DNA of 64,000 nt, from assembly GCA_024349765.1 (NCBI GenBank), contig AP026073.1, forward strand, positions 7,750,001-7,814,000. Direction: 5' to 3'. Source of the stretch: Streptomyces nigrescens (GTDB lineage: Bacteria; Actinomycetota; Actinomycetes; Streptomycetales; Streptomycetaceae). How positions within the stretch are numbered: position 1 is the first letter of the stretch; each line of letters begins with the position of its first letter. The notes under the pieces are model-generated. The model was not told the origin of the DNA. It made no database searches and worked only from the letters and a program-made list of their open reading frames with translations. Below, piece by piece: positions 52,249-61,085 of this stretch. The position numbers and the translations under genes were made by a program.

Positions 52249-53847
52249 TCAGCTGTCCTTGAGGACCTTGGCGGTGCGGGCCTCGGTGAGCCACTCGGGG
52301 AACTCGACCATGAGCTGCTGGTAGAGCTCGTCGTGGGAGAGGCTGCGGGGGTCGCGGCCGGCGTGGAAGAAGCCGGCGTTGTCGACCGCGCGCTTCTCCG
52401 GAACGGTCAGGTCGTCGAGCTTGCGCAGGAAGTCGAAGCCCTTGGCCTCCGGGTCGCCGAAGCCGATGAACTGCCAGAAGATGGGCAGCTTCGCCGCTTC
52501 GCAGAGTGCCTTTTCGGCGGCCGGCTTGGAGGTCGGGGCGCCGTCGGTCTGGAAGATGACGAAGGCCGGGGCGGTGCTGCCGGACTTCTTGTAGTGGTCG
52601 ACGACGGCATTGACGGCCCAGTGGTAGTTCGTGCGCCCCATGTGGCCGAGGCCGGCGTGCAGTTCCTCGATGCGGCCCTCGTAATGCGTGAGGTCCAGAT
52701 CGGCGGTGCCGTCGACGTCGGTGGAGAAGAAGACGACGGGCACGGTGGCCTCGTCGTCGAAGTGCGCGGAGAGGGCGAGGGCCTGCTCGGCGAGGTTCTG
52801 GACCGTGCCGTCCTTGTAGTAGTTGCGCATCGAGCCGGAGCGGTCGAGGACCAGGTAGACGACGGCGCGCTGGGTGGTGAGGCCGTGCTTCTCCAGGGTG
52901 GCGCCGGCGGCGGCGTGGAGGGGGAGGAGGCCGGCGGGGACCTTCCCCTTCGGGGCGGGCGTGGCCTCGGCGTTCGTCGTGGCCGCTGGCTCCGGGGTGG
53001 CCTCGGCCTCCGGCGCCGCTTCGGCCTCCGGCTCCGGTGCGGTTTCGGCCTTCGGCGCGTCCTCCGCCTTCGGGGCCGTTTCGGCCTCCGTCGCGGTCTC
53101 GGCCTCGGGCTCGGCTACCGGGGTCTCGGCTGCCGGCTCCGGCGTCGCGTCCTGCACCGGCTCCGGCGTCGCGTCCTGCACCGGCTCCGGCGCCGTGTCC
53201 TGCTCCTGCACCGGCTCCTGCACCGGCTCCGCCTCGGCCTTGGCCTCGGCCTCCGGCTCGGTCTCGGCCTGCTCGTCGGCCTGCGGCTCGGCCGCCACGG
53301 GTTCGGCGTCCGTCTGGGCCGCCGGTTCGGCGTCCGCCTGGGCCGTCGGTTCGGCGATCGCCTCCGCCTCAGGGGTGGCCTGCGGTTCGGGGGCGGTGGA
53401 CGGCTCCGGCTTGGTGACCGGGGCCGGGTTGTCGAAGGCCTGGCTCACGAGGTCGGAGGCGGCGGTCTCGGAGGCGGCGGTGTCGGCCTCGGGGGCGTGG
53501 GCCTCGGCCTTGTCGTCGTCCTTGGCCTCGGGCTCTTCCGCGTTCTCCCGTACGGGCGGCTCCGCGCGGTCCACCGGGGAGCCCTGGGCGGGCAGGGTGG
53601 CGGTCGTCGGGGTCGGCTCGGGGGCCGGGTGCTCGGCGGGGGCCGTGCGGGCGGCCGGGACTTCGGCCTCGGCGGGCTTGTCGGACGGCTTCGGGGACTT
53701 GGGGGACGCGGCCGGGGTGGACTCCTCGCGGGCCTCGGGGATGGTCGCGGACTCCGGGGTGCCGGCGCTGTTCTGTGCCGCGCCGGTTTCTTCACGGGTC
53801 GCCTTGGAGCGACCGAAAGCGTTGCGCAGCAGACTCCGAATGCCCAT
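52249..53847 (-). CDS. VWA-domain protein with long Ala/Glu/Pro-rich N-terminal region
   Basis: A 532-residue cytosolic protein. The C-terminal 220 residues are a von Willebrand A/TerF-type domain with the MIDAS motif DRSGSM near residue 333 and [21 protein letters not shown] and FGDPEAKGF. Residues 20-310 are low complexity, dominated by Ala, Glu, Pro and Thr, with repeats such as EPVQDATP twice and KAETAPE variants, and should be disordered. Tellurium-resistance-type TerF proteins share the VWA form but lack the tail. The start at 53847 follows AGAGAGG. A 21-bp palindrome lies about 41 bp upstream. Confidence 0.85.
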   Translation of the reverse strand: MGIRSLLRNAFGRSKATREETGAAQNSAGTPESATIPEAREESTPAASPKSPKPSDKPAEAEVPAARTAPAEHPAPEPTPTTATLPAQGSPVDRAEPPVRENAEEPEAKDDDKAEAHAPEADTAASETAASDLVSQAFDNPAPVTKPEPSTAPEPQATPEAEAIAEPTAQADAEPAAQTDAEPVAAEPQADEQAETEPEAEAKAEAEPVQEPVQEQDTAPEPVQDATPEPVQDATPEPAAETPVAEPEAETATEAETAPKAEDAPKAETAPEPEAEAAPEAEATPEPAATTNAEATPAPKGKVPAGLLPLHAAAGATLEKHGLTTQRAVVYLVLDRSGSMRNYYKDGTVQNLAEQALALSAHFDDEATVPVVFFSTDVDGTADLDLTHYEGRIEELHAGLGHMGRTNYHWAVNAVVDHYKKSGSTAPAFVIFQTDGAPTSKPAAEKALCEAAKLPIFWQFIGFGDPEAKGFDFLRKLDDLTVPEKRAVDNAGFFHAGRDPRSLSHDELYQQLMVEFPEWLTEARTAKVLKDS

Positions 53848-54374
53848 CGGCGAACCTCTCTTGCGTGTGGTGGGTGCGGTGCGGCGTATGTCCGTGAAGC
53901 ACGGACATGTCCCTGACCAGGACGGATACGTAAGCGTAGCGGCCGGGAGCGGCCTCATCGTGGGACCCTGCGGCTCGTGTGGTGGGCCATCCGTGGGCTA
54001 TCCGGGGGCCATCCAGGGCGAACCGGTCGCGGGTCGGGTTTCGGCGGGGGCCGGCGTGACGTCGCTGTGGCACGGCGCCGGGATATCACATCCGTGAAGA
54101 CAGGACGTGGGGACGGAGCGTGGAGGCCGTGAGGGACGGGGAGTTGGTCTGGACCTGTGCGGGTGTGAGGGCTTTCTGAGGGTCCTTCGGAGTGCTCGCA
54201 CATCACGCCGCGGAAACGATGTGGCAAGAGGGAAGTAAGAACTGAGTCGTTCAGGTATCCGATGCGCAGGTGTGCCCGTCTTCTCCGGTGACCATTGTCC
54301 GGAGCCGCCCGTTGTGCCTTAGGCGGCCGTAAGAAGGCAAGAACCCTTCCGAGGGTGACGGGAGATGTGGGCGC
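53848..54374. promoter_or_regulatory. 527-bp divergent region with 21-bp palindrome
   Basis: No gene supported. ATGTCCGTG-AAG-CACGGACAT (53888-53908) is a perfect inverted repeat 41 bp before the VWA gene start, an operator or 5'-leader hairpin. Towards the esterase gene the strand has CCTTA (54317) and TAAGA (54330) around GGCGGCCG, a weak hairpin. The middle is ordinary GC-rich DNA. Confidence 0.5.
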
Positions 54375-55688
54375 ATGGGGCTGACCAGTCAGTCGCTCGA
54401 ATACACGGTGATCGTGCTGGCGGTTGCCTGCGTGGCCGCCACGGTGTGGCTGTGGCCCCGGCTGTCGCGGCGCGGGATCGGACCCGTCCTGGGCAGGTTG
54501 GGCGCCATCGTGGTCACCCAGGTGTCCATCGTGTGCGCGCTCGCGCTCGCCGTGAACACGAACTTCGAGTTCTACGGCAACTGGGACGAGTTGCTGGGCA
54601 ACAACGAGAAGGCGCCGCCGGTGGCCGTGAGCCAGGGCGGCGGGCAGTACGCGTCGGTCGGGAACATGAAGGCCGGGCTGATCCAGCCGGCCGGTCCCCA
54701 GGGGCTCGACCGGGTGACCGGTCTGCCCAAGGGGCCCGCCAACAAGGTCGGCAAGATGGAGTCCGTGCGGATCATCGGGCGCCGTACGCGGGCCATCAAC
54801 CCCGGATTCGTCTACCTGCCGCCGCAGTACTTCCAGCAGCAGTACCGCCGGCAGCGGTTCCCCGTCATGGTCGTGATCAGCGGCTACCCGGGCGGGATCA
54901 TGAACCTCGCGCAGCATCTGCAGGTGCCGCAGAACGCCGGCCGGCTGATCGCGCAGGGACGGATGCAGCCGACCGTGATCGTGATGGTCCGGCCGACGAT
55001 CGCGCCGCCGCGCGACACCGAGTGCGTGGACGTGCCGGGCGGGCCGCAGGCGGAGACGTTCTTCACCAAGGACCTGCCGGACGCGATGAAGTCGACGTAC
55101 CGGGTGGGTCATGACCCCAGCGCCTGGGGCGCGTTCGGGTACTCGTCGGGTGGCACCTGCTCGCTGCAGCTGGCGATGCGCAACCCGAAGGTGTACACCT
55201 CGGCGGTCTCGCTCTCGGGCGACTACGCGATCAAGGACGACCTGACCACCGGCAGCCTCTTCGGCGCCGGCCCGGCGGGTGCCCAGCGCGAGCGCGAGCA
55301 CGATCTGCTGTGGCGGCTGAAGCACCTGCCCGCGCCGCAGGTCTCCACGCTGGTCGCCAGCAGCCGTAAGGGCGAGGCCGATTACGGCGCCACCATGCAG
55401 TTCATCCACGCGGTCAAGGCGCCGATGACGGTGGACTCGATCATCCTGCCGCAGGGCAGCCACCAGTTCACGACCTGGCGGCGCGAGGTCGTGCCGGCCC
55501 TGGAGTGGCAGAGCCAGCAGCTGACGTTCCCGCAGGACACCGTGCCGCTGCCGGCGCAGCGCAAGCCGGGTGCGAAGGTCGGCCAGGGCGGCGCCCCGGC
55601 GAAGCCGACCGGGCCGGCCAAGGCCCCGGCCGGGACCACCGATGACAAGGGTCGCCGGCGGGTGGAGGCCGAGCGGCCGCAGGGCTGA
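54375..55688 (+). CDS. Membrane-anchored esterase-family alpha/beta hydrolase
   Basis: A 437-residue protein. Two hydrophobic helices at about 9-27 and 41-59 tether it. The rest is an esterase-D/antigen-85-like hydrolase facing outside: nucleophile motif GYSSGG near residue 257, GDYA and a histidine in GSHQFTTW. The C-terminal 60 residues are Lys/Pro/Ala-rich. Antigen 85 enzymes transfer mycolates, which Streptomyces lacks, so a different ester is expected. The ATG is preceded by GGGAGAT at wide spacing. Confidence 0.85.
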   Translation: MGLTSQSLEYTVIVLAVACVAATVWLWPRLSRRGIGPVLGRLGAIVVTQVSIVCALALAVNTNFEFYGNWDELLGNNEKAPPVAVSQGGGQYASVGNMKAGLIQPAGPQGLDRVTGLPKGPANKVGKMESVRIIGRRTRAINPGFVYLPPQYFQQQYRRQRFPVMVVISGYPGGIMNLAQHLQVPQNAGRLIAQGRMQPTVIVMVRPTIAPPRDTECVDVPGGPQAETFFTKDLPDAMKSTYRVGHDPSAWGAFGYSSGGTCSLQLAMRNPKVYTSAVSLSGDYAIKDDLTTGSLFGAGPAGAQREREHDLLWRLKHLPAPQVSTLVASSRKGEADYGATMQFIHAVKAPMTVDSIILPQGSHQFTTWRREVVPALEWQSQQLTFPQDTVPLPAQRKPGAKVGQGGAPAKPTGPAKAPAGTTDDKGRRRVEAERPQG

Positions 55689-55810
55689 GCGAGCCCGAAA
55701 CCGCAGAGGAACAACGGTAGTCGTAGCCGTGAGCCCGGTCCCGGGAAGGGGCCGGGCTCGCGGCGTTCCCGGACCTGCCGGCGTCCCCGCGGCGGTACCG
55801 GCCTCGGCCG

Positions 55811-56671
55811 CTACGGGCGGTACACCATCCCCGGCTGCGGCTTCGCCGGGGAGAGCAGCTGGGAGACCGTGACGATCGTGTAGCCGCGCTTCTTCAGTTC
55901 CTTGAGGATGCCCGGGACGGCCGGGACCGTGCCCGGGTAGATGTCGTGCAGCAGGATGATGCCGTCGCGTTCGGTCTGTTCCAGCACCCGCTTGGAGATC
56001 AGCGCCGAGTCGTTGGTCTCGTAGTCCTTGGCGGTCACGCTCCACAGGACCTGGGCCAGCCCGAGTTCCTTGCTGACCTCGGAGACCGTTTCGTCGGTGC
56101 GGCCCTGCGGCGGACGCATCAGCGTGGGCGTCTTTCCGGTGATCTTGCGGACCGCGTCCTGGACGCGGGACAGCTCGCGCTTGGCCTCGGCGGGCTGGAT
56201 CTCGGTGAGGATCTGGTGCGACCAGGTGTGGTTGGCCAGTTCGTGGCCCTCGGCGTCGATCCGCCGCACCTCGGCGGGGCGCTTCGCGATGTGGTTCTTG
56301 CCGAGCATGAAGAAGGTGGCGTGCGCCTTCTGCTTCTTCAGGATGTCCAGCAGGCGGTCGGTGTTCTCGCTGGGGCCCGCGTCGAAGGTGAGCGCGACGC
56401 ACTTGGCCTTGCGGCAGTCGACGTCCTGGCCGCCGCCCGCCTGACCCCCTCCCTTCCCGTTCTTCGCCCCGGCCGCGCTGCCCGTCGCGTCGGCGCGGGC
56501 GTCGGCCGGTGCGGTCACGTCGTACGAGGCGCAGCCGCTGACGGCGACGGCGAGGAAAGCGGCCGTCAGCAGCCCGGCTATGGAGGTCCGGGCGCGAACC
56601 CCGGGGCACGATCGGACGCGTCCGCCGCGACACTCCGACCCCGGCGGGGTGGACTCGTACCGTGACCGCAC
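55811..56671 (-). CDS. Polysaccharide deacetylase (NodB-type) lipoprotein
   Basis: A 286-residue exported deacetylase. A lipobox AVSGC puts C47 at the membrane. NodB motifs follow: ALTFDAGPSENT with the catalytic Asp, HTWSH metal histidines, RPPQGRTDE, and DGIILLHDIYPGT near the end. It probably removes acetyl groups from cell-wall glycans or peptidoglycan. No ATG or GTG is available between the signal peptide and the GTG at 56671, so that start is used; it gives a long 29-residue leader and overlaps the opposite-strand permease gene by 10 bp. Confidence 0.88.
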   Translation of the reverse strand: MRSRYESTPPGSECRGGRVRSCPGVRARTSIAGLLTAAFLAVAVSGCASYDVTAPADARADATGSAAGAKNGKGGGQAGGGQDVDCRKAKCVALTFDAGPSENTDRLLDILKKQKAHATFFMLGKNHIAKRPAEVRRIDAEGHELANHTWSHQILTEIQPAEAKRELSRVQDAVRKITGKTPTLMRPPQGRTDETVSEVSKELGLAQVLWSVTAKDYETNDSALISKRVLEQTERDGIILLHDIYPGTVPAVPGILKELKKRGYTIVTVSQLLSPAKPQPGMVYRP

Positions 56672-57429
56672 CGCCGCCGGACGACTGTCTGGCCCGTAAC
56701 GAGTGGATCTGCGGCGACTACCTGTCCACGCGCCGGCAGATCCTGCTCGACGCGGTCCTCCAGCACCTCCAGTTGACCGTCGTCTCGGTGGCGCTCGGGC
56801 TGCTGGTCGCGGTGCCCCTGGCGCTGCTGGCCCGGCGATGGCGGTGGACGGTCGGGCCGGTCCTCGGTGTGACCACGGTCCTCTACACGATCCCGTCGCT
56901 GGCGATGTTCTCGCTGCTGCTGCCGGTCTACGGGCTCTCCGCCACGCTCGTCGTGGTCGGGCTGGCGCTGTACTCGCTCACCCTGCTCGTACGGAACCTC
57001 CTGGCCGGGCTGAACGGCGTACCCGCCGAGGCCAGGGACGCCGCCCGCGGCATGGGCTACGGCCCGCTGCGCCAACTGCTCACCGTCGAACTGCCGCTGG
57101 CCGTGCCCGCCGCGATGGCCGGACTGCGGATCGCGACGGTCTCGGCGGTGGCGCTCACCACCGTCGGCGCGATCGTCGGCTACGGCGGGCTCGGCAACCT
57201 CATCTACGCGGGGATGAACTCCTTCTTCAAGGCACAGGTGCTCACCGCGTCCGTGCTGTGCGTCCTGATCGCGATCGTCTTCGACCTGCTACTGCTCGGC
57301 GCGGAACGGCTGCTCACGCCCTGGCGGCGGGCGGGCCGTACGGCGCGGGGGCGGCGGTCGCGGTGGCGGGGGCGCGCCGCCGCCGGGCGCACGCAGCCGG
57401 TCGCGGCGGCGTCGGGACGACGGACGTGA
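56662..57429 (+). CDS. Osmoprotectant-type ABC transporter permease
   Basis: Inner-membrane subunit, 255 residues with about six helices, of the glycine betaine/choline (OpuC/ProW-like) family. ARDAARGMGYGPLRQLLTVELPLAVP is the EAA loop that contacts the ATPase; TIPSLAMFSLLLP and GYGGLG match the family. Its C-terminal 40 residues are Arg-rich. The GTG start overlaps the divergent deacetylase start by 10 bp. It overlaps the next permease gene by four bases (GTGA). Confidence 0.9.
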   Translation: MTAPPPDDCLARNEWICGDYLSTRRQILLDAVLQHLQLTVVSVALGLLVAVPLALLARRWRWTVGPVLGVTTVLYTIPSLAMFSLLLPVYGLSATLVVVGLALYSLTLLVRNLLAGLNGVPAEARDAARGMGYGPLRQLLTVELPLAVPAAMAGLRIATVSAVALTTVGAIVGYGGLGNLIYAGMNSFFKAQVLTASVLCVLIAIVFDLLLLGAERLLTPWRRAGRTARGRRSRWRGRAAAGRTQPVAAASGRRT

Positions 57430-58103
57430 ACACCCTCGCCGCGGTCTGGGACTGGCTGACCACCGGCGCCAACTGGTCGGGGGAGAACGGTGTCTGGCAC
57501 CGGCTCCTCCAGCACCTCGTCCTCACCGTCTCCTGCCTGGTCATCAGCGCGCTGATCGCGCTGCCCGTCGCGCTGACCCTCGGTCACCTCGGGCGCGGCG
57601 GGGCGCTGGCCGTCAATCTCGCCAACGTCGGCCGCGCCGTCCCGACCTTCGCCGTGCTGGTCCTGCTGCTGCTCACCCCCGTCGGCCGGCACGGGCAGTG
57701 GCCGACGGTCATCGCGCTGGTCCTGTTCGCCGTTCCGCCGCTGCTGACCAATGCGTACGTCGGGATGCGTGACGTGGACCGGGACGTGGTGCGGGCCGCG
57801 CGGGGCATGGGGATGACCGGGATGCAGCTGGTGTGGCGGGTCGAGGTGCCGCTCGCCTTCCCGCTCGTCCTGACCGGTGTGCGGATCGCCGCGGTCCAGC
57901 TCGTCGCGACCGCCACGCTCGCCGCGCTGGTGGGCGGCGGTGGGCTCGGCCGGATCATCACCGCGGGGTTCAGCCTCGCCAGCACCCCGCAGGTGGTCGC
58001 CGGTGCGGTGCTGGTCGCGGTGTTCGCCCTGCTGATGGAGGCCGGGTTCGAGCTGGTCGAACGGTATGCGCCGGGCGGCTGGGCGCGGGGGCGGGGCCGG
58101 TGA
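57426..58103 (+). CDS. Osmoprotectant-type ABC transporter permease, second
   Basis: Second inner-membrane subunit, 225 residues and about six helices. The EAA loop is DVDRDVVRAARGMGMTGMQLVWRVEVPLAFPLVLTG in pieces, with RAVPTFAVLVLLLL and VGGGGLGRIITAG as family marks. The GTG overlaps the end of the first permease gene and the TGA overlaps the GTG of the binding-protein gene, so the three are one translational unit. Confidence 0.92.
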   Translation: MNTLAAVWDWLTTGANWSGENGVWHRLLQHLVLTVSCLVISALIALPVALTLGHLGRGGALAVNLANVGRAVPTFAVLVLLLLTPVGRHGQWPTVIALVLFAVPPLLTNAYVGMRDVDRDVVRAARGMGMTGMQLVWRVEVPLAFPLVLTGVRIAAVQLVATATLAALVGGGGLGRIITAGFSLASTPQVVAGAVLVAVFALLMEAGFELVERYAPGGWARGRGR

Positions 58104-59062
58104 GGGCCGGGGCGGCCGCCGCCCTGATGGCGCTGGGCGTGGTCGCGCTGCCGGTGCTCGCCGGCTGCGCCACCGGCCCCTCCCTGGAGACCCGTTCCCG
58201 GATCACCGCCTCGCCGGGGGACAGCCGCGATCTGGCGATCGGCTCGGCCGGCTTCACCGAGAGCGAGCTGCTCGCCCAGATGTACGCCGCACTGCTCGAC
58301 CACGCCGGGTACCGCACCCACGTCCTCACCGTCGGCAACCGTGAGCTGTACGAACCGGCGCTGGAGGCCGGGCAGATCGACGTCGTGCCCGAGTACGCGG
58401 CCACCTTCGCGGACTGGCTGAACGCCAAGGCGCACGGCTCCAAGGCGCCCCCGGTGGCCTCACCCGACCTCGGGGTGACGCTGCGCGCACTGCGCCGGCT
58501 GGCCGGGCCCCGCGGGCTGACCGTGCTCCCGCCCGGCCGGGCCGTGGACCAGAACGCCTTCGCAGTGAGCGCCGCGTACGCCCGCAAGCACCACCTCAAG
58601 ACGCTCGGCGACCTGGGCCGCGCCAAACTGCCGGTGCGCCTCGCGGCGGGCGAGGAATGCGTACAACGACCCTTCTGCGCCCCGGGGTTGCGGAAGGCGT
58701 ACGGGATCAACGTCACCGTCATCGACCCCAAGGGCGTCGGCACCACCCCCGCCAAGCAGGCCGTGCAGAACGGGCAGGACCAGATGGTGCTGACCACCAG
58801 CACCGACGCGACCCTGGACCAGTTCGGGCTGGTGCTGCTCACCGACGACAAGAAGCTGCAGAACGCCGATTACGTGCTGCCCGTCGTCAACCGGTCCCGC
58901 GCGGGCAGCGCCCGGCCGGCCGCCGCGCTCAACCGCCTCAACAAGGTCCTGACCACGACTGACCTGGCCCATCTCAACGAGCAGGTGGACAGCTGGCGAC
59001 GGTTGCCGGCGGATGTGGCGCGTCACTACCTGCAGGAGAAGGGGCTGCTGCCGAAGGGCTGA
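58100..59062 (+). CDS. Osmoprotectant ABC transporter substrate-binding lipoprotein
   Basis: A 320-residue ProX/OpuCC-type binding protein. Lipobox VLAGC puts C23 at the membrane. Typical segments: IGSAGFTESELLAQMYAALLDHAGY and GQIDVVPEYAATFADWLN, which shape the quaternary-amine pocket, and a second lobe. Ligand is likely glycine betaine, choline or carnitine. It is coupled to the permease genes. The ATPase gene is not in the operon but faces it on the other strand 100 bp away. Confidence 0.92.
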   Translation: MRAGAAAALMALGVVALPVLAGCATGPSLETRSRITASPGDSRDLAIGSAGFTESELLAQMYAALLDHAGYRTHVLTVGNRELYEPALEAGQIDVVPEYAATFADWLNAKAHGSKAPPVASPDLGVTLRALRRLAGPRGLTVLPPGRAVDQNAFAVSAAYARKHHLKTLGDLGRAKLPVRLAAGEECVQRPFCAPGLRKAYGINVTVIDPKGVGTTPAKQAVQNGQDQMVLTTSTDATLDQFGLVLLTDDKKLQNADYVLPVVNRSRAGSARPAAALNRLNKVLTTTDLAHLNEQVDSWRRLPADVARHYLQEKGLLPKG

Positions 59063-59082
59063 GCGGGCGGCGACGGCTGGGT

Positions 59083-59134
59083 GTTTCACGTGAAACCGGC
59101 ACCCTCTTCGCGACCGCGCCGTTTCACGTGAAAC
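59083..59134. other. Pair of parS sites between converging ABC genes
   Basis: Perfect GTTTCACGTGAAAC cores at 59083-59096 and 59121-59134. CGGCTG on the left (then GGT) and AGCCG on the right extend the pair into a longer imperfect hairpin between converging stops 59062 and 59164, suited to terminate both. Confidence 0.92.
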
Positions 59135-59163
59135 AGCCGGCCGTGCCTGCTCGTGACCGTGCC

Positions 59164-60321
59164 TCACTCCGTCGGTACCGAGTCCACCCTCGCCCGGTCC
59201 CGCGGCACCCCCCGCTCGTCCGAGTCGATGGTGCGGCGCAGCGCCTCGTGCAACTTGGTCGGGGTGAGGACGCCGAGGAAGCGGTGGCCGTCCAGGACCG
59301 CGATCCAGCCGGCGTCGTGCTTGAGCATCTCGCTGAACGCGGCCTTCAACGTGCCGGTGAACGGCACCCACGCCTCCATCCGGCGGGCGTGCCCGGCGAC
59401 CGTGCCCGCGGCGCCGGCCAGTTCCTCGGTGCCCACCCAGCCGTGCAGTTCGCCGTCCTCGTCCAGCACCACCGCCCACCGGGCGCCCTCGGCCCGTAGT
59501 CTCCGCGCCGCCTCGGACGCCGGTTCACCGAGGCGGGCGAACGGCGGGCGTTCGAGGTCACCGCGGTCGATCCCGGTGACCGACAGCTGCTTCAACGCCC
59601 GGTCGGTGCCGACGAATTCGGCGACGTAGGGGGTGGCGGGGGCGCCGAGGACGCTGGCGGGGGTGTCGTACTGCTCGATCCGGCCGGCCCCGTAGACCGC
59701 GATCCGGTCGCCGAGCCGGATGGCCTCCTCGATGTCGTGGGTGACCAGCAGCACCGTCTTGTGCATGGCGGCCTGCAACCGCAGGAACTCCTTCTGGAGG
59801 CGCTCGCGGACGACCGGATCGACCGCGCCGAACGGCTCGTCCATCAGCAGTACGGGCGGATCGGCGGCGAGGGCCCGGGCGACCCCGACGCGCTGGCGCT
59901 GGCCGCCGGAGAGCTGGTCGGGGTAGCGCGGGCCGTGGACGTCCGGGTCCAGGCCCACCAGGTCCAGGAGTTCGGCGGCCCGGGCCCGCGCCTTGGCCCG
60001 CTTCCAGCCGGTAAGGAAGGGCACGGTGGCGGTGTTGTCGAGGACGGTCCGGTGCGGGAAGAGGCCGGTCTGCTGGATGACGTAGCCGATCCGGCGGCGC
60101 AACTGGACGGGGTCGACGCCGGCGATGTCCGCGCCGTCGACGAAGATCCGGCCGCGGGTGGGGTCGATGAGCCGGTTGACCATCATCATGGTCGTCGTCT
60201 TGCCGCAGCCGGACGGCCCGACGAGGGTCACCAGCTCGCCCTCCTCGACCTCGAAGGACAGGTCGTCCACGGCGGTGGTGCCGTCGGGATACTGCTTGGT
60301 GACGGACTCGAACCGGATCAT
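59164..60321 (-). CDS. Osmoprotectant ABC transporter ATP-binding protein with CBS domains
   Basis: ATPase of the ProV/OpuCA type, 385 residues. Walker A GPSGCGKTT near 38, signature LSGGQRQRV, Walker B VLLMDEPFGAVD and the switch LVTHD. The C-terminal 130 residues are two CBS motifs (LRAEGARWAVVLDEDGELHGWVG and AAFSEMLKHDAGWIAVLDGHRFLGVLT), which in OpuA-like systems sense ionic strength or nucleotide. On the minus strand TTCAAT (complement of 60328-60333) lies six bases before the ATG; leaderless start likely. It completes the transporter encoded opposite it. Confidence 0.92.
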   Translation of the reverse strand: MIRFESVTKQYPDGTTAVDDLSFEVEEGELVTLVGPSGCGKTTTMMMVNRLIDPTRGRIFVDGADIAGVDPVQLRRRIGYVIQQTGLFPHRTVLDNTATVPFLTGWKRAKARARAAELLDLVGLDPDVHGPRYPDQLSGGQRQRVGVARALAADPPVLLMDEPFGAVDPVVRERLQKEFLRLQAAMHKTVLLVTHDIEEAIRLGDRIAVYGAGRIEQYDTPASVLGAPATPYVAEFVGTDRALKQLSVTGIDRGDLERPPFARLGEPASEAARRLRAEGARWAVVLDEDGELHGWVGTEELAGAAGTVAGHARRMEAWVPFTGTLKAAFSEMLKHDAGWIAVLDGHRFLGVLTPTKLHEALRRTIDSDERGVPRDRARVDSVPTE

Positions 60322-60407
60322 TGGCCCATTGAATCCCGCTGCTCGCGCCCCTTCGCGTCCTGCGGGCAATCGGGTCACGGGGGCGATCGGGTCCGGCCGC
60401 GGCAGCC

Positions 60408-61085
60408 TCACCGGCCGCCGCCCGGCCGGTCGCACAGCCGGTAGCCGGCGCCCGGCACGGTCTCGATCACCGGTGGGTCGCCGAGCTTGGCGCGCAGCGT
60501 GCCGAGCGTGACCCGGACCGCGTTGGCGCGGTAGCTGATGTGCTCCTCCCACACCTCCTCGATCAGATCGTCGCCGCTGACCACCGCGCCCTGGGCGCGC
60601 AGGAGAACCTCCAGCACCCCGAACTCCGTGTGGGACAGCGGCAGCGGCCGGCCGTCGCGCAGCGCGAGCCGGCGGGCGGTGTCCACGGCGACACCGGCCC
60701 GCTCGATGACCTGCGGCAGCGCGGGCCGGGTGCGCCGGCCCAGGGCCAGCACCCGGGCGAGCAACTCCTCGTACGCGAAGGGCTTGGTGAGGTAGTCGTC
60801 GGCGCCCGGGCCCGGCCCCGCCACCCGGTCGTGGACGGTGCCGGACGCGGTGAGCATCAGCACCCGGGTCAGCAGGCCCTGTTCCACGACGTGCCGGCAG
60901 ACGTCGTCACCGTGCAGTCCGGTCAGCTCGCGGTCCAGGACGAGCACGTCGTACGCGCCGAGCCGCATCTTGGCCAGCGCCGCCCGGCCGTCGTGGGCGA
61001 TGTCCGCGGCGATCGCGTCGCGGCGCAGGCCGGCAGCGATCGTCTCCGCGAGGAATTCCTCGTCCTCCACCACCAGTACGCGCAT
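60408..61085 (-). CDS. Orphan OmpR/PhoB-family response regulator
   Basis: A 225-residue regulator. Receiver: acidic pocket VVEDEEFLAE, phospho-acceptor Asp in DVLVLDREL near 51, conserved Lys in DDYLTKPF. The C-terminal winged helix has PLSHTEFGVLEVLLRAQGAVVSGDDLIEEVWEEH and RANAVRVTLGTLRAKLGDPPVIETVPGAGYRL. No histidine kinase lies beside it. The ATG lacks a ribosome site; TACACA (complement of 61093-61098) ends seven bases upstream on the minus strand. Confidence 0.92.
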   Translation of the reverse strand: MRVLVVEDEEFLAETIAAGLRRDAIAADIAHDGRAALAKMRLGAYDVLVLDRELTGLHGDDVCRHVVEQGLLTRVLMLTASGTVHDRVAGPGPGADDYLTKPFAYEELLARVLALGRRTRPALPQVIERAGVAVDTARRLALRDGRPLPLSHTEFGVLEVLLRAQGAVVSGDDLIEEVWEEHISYRANAVRVTLGTLRAKLGDPPVIETVPGAGYRLCDRPGGGR

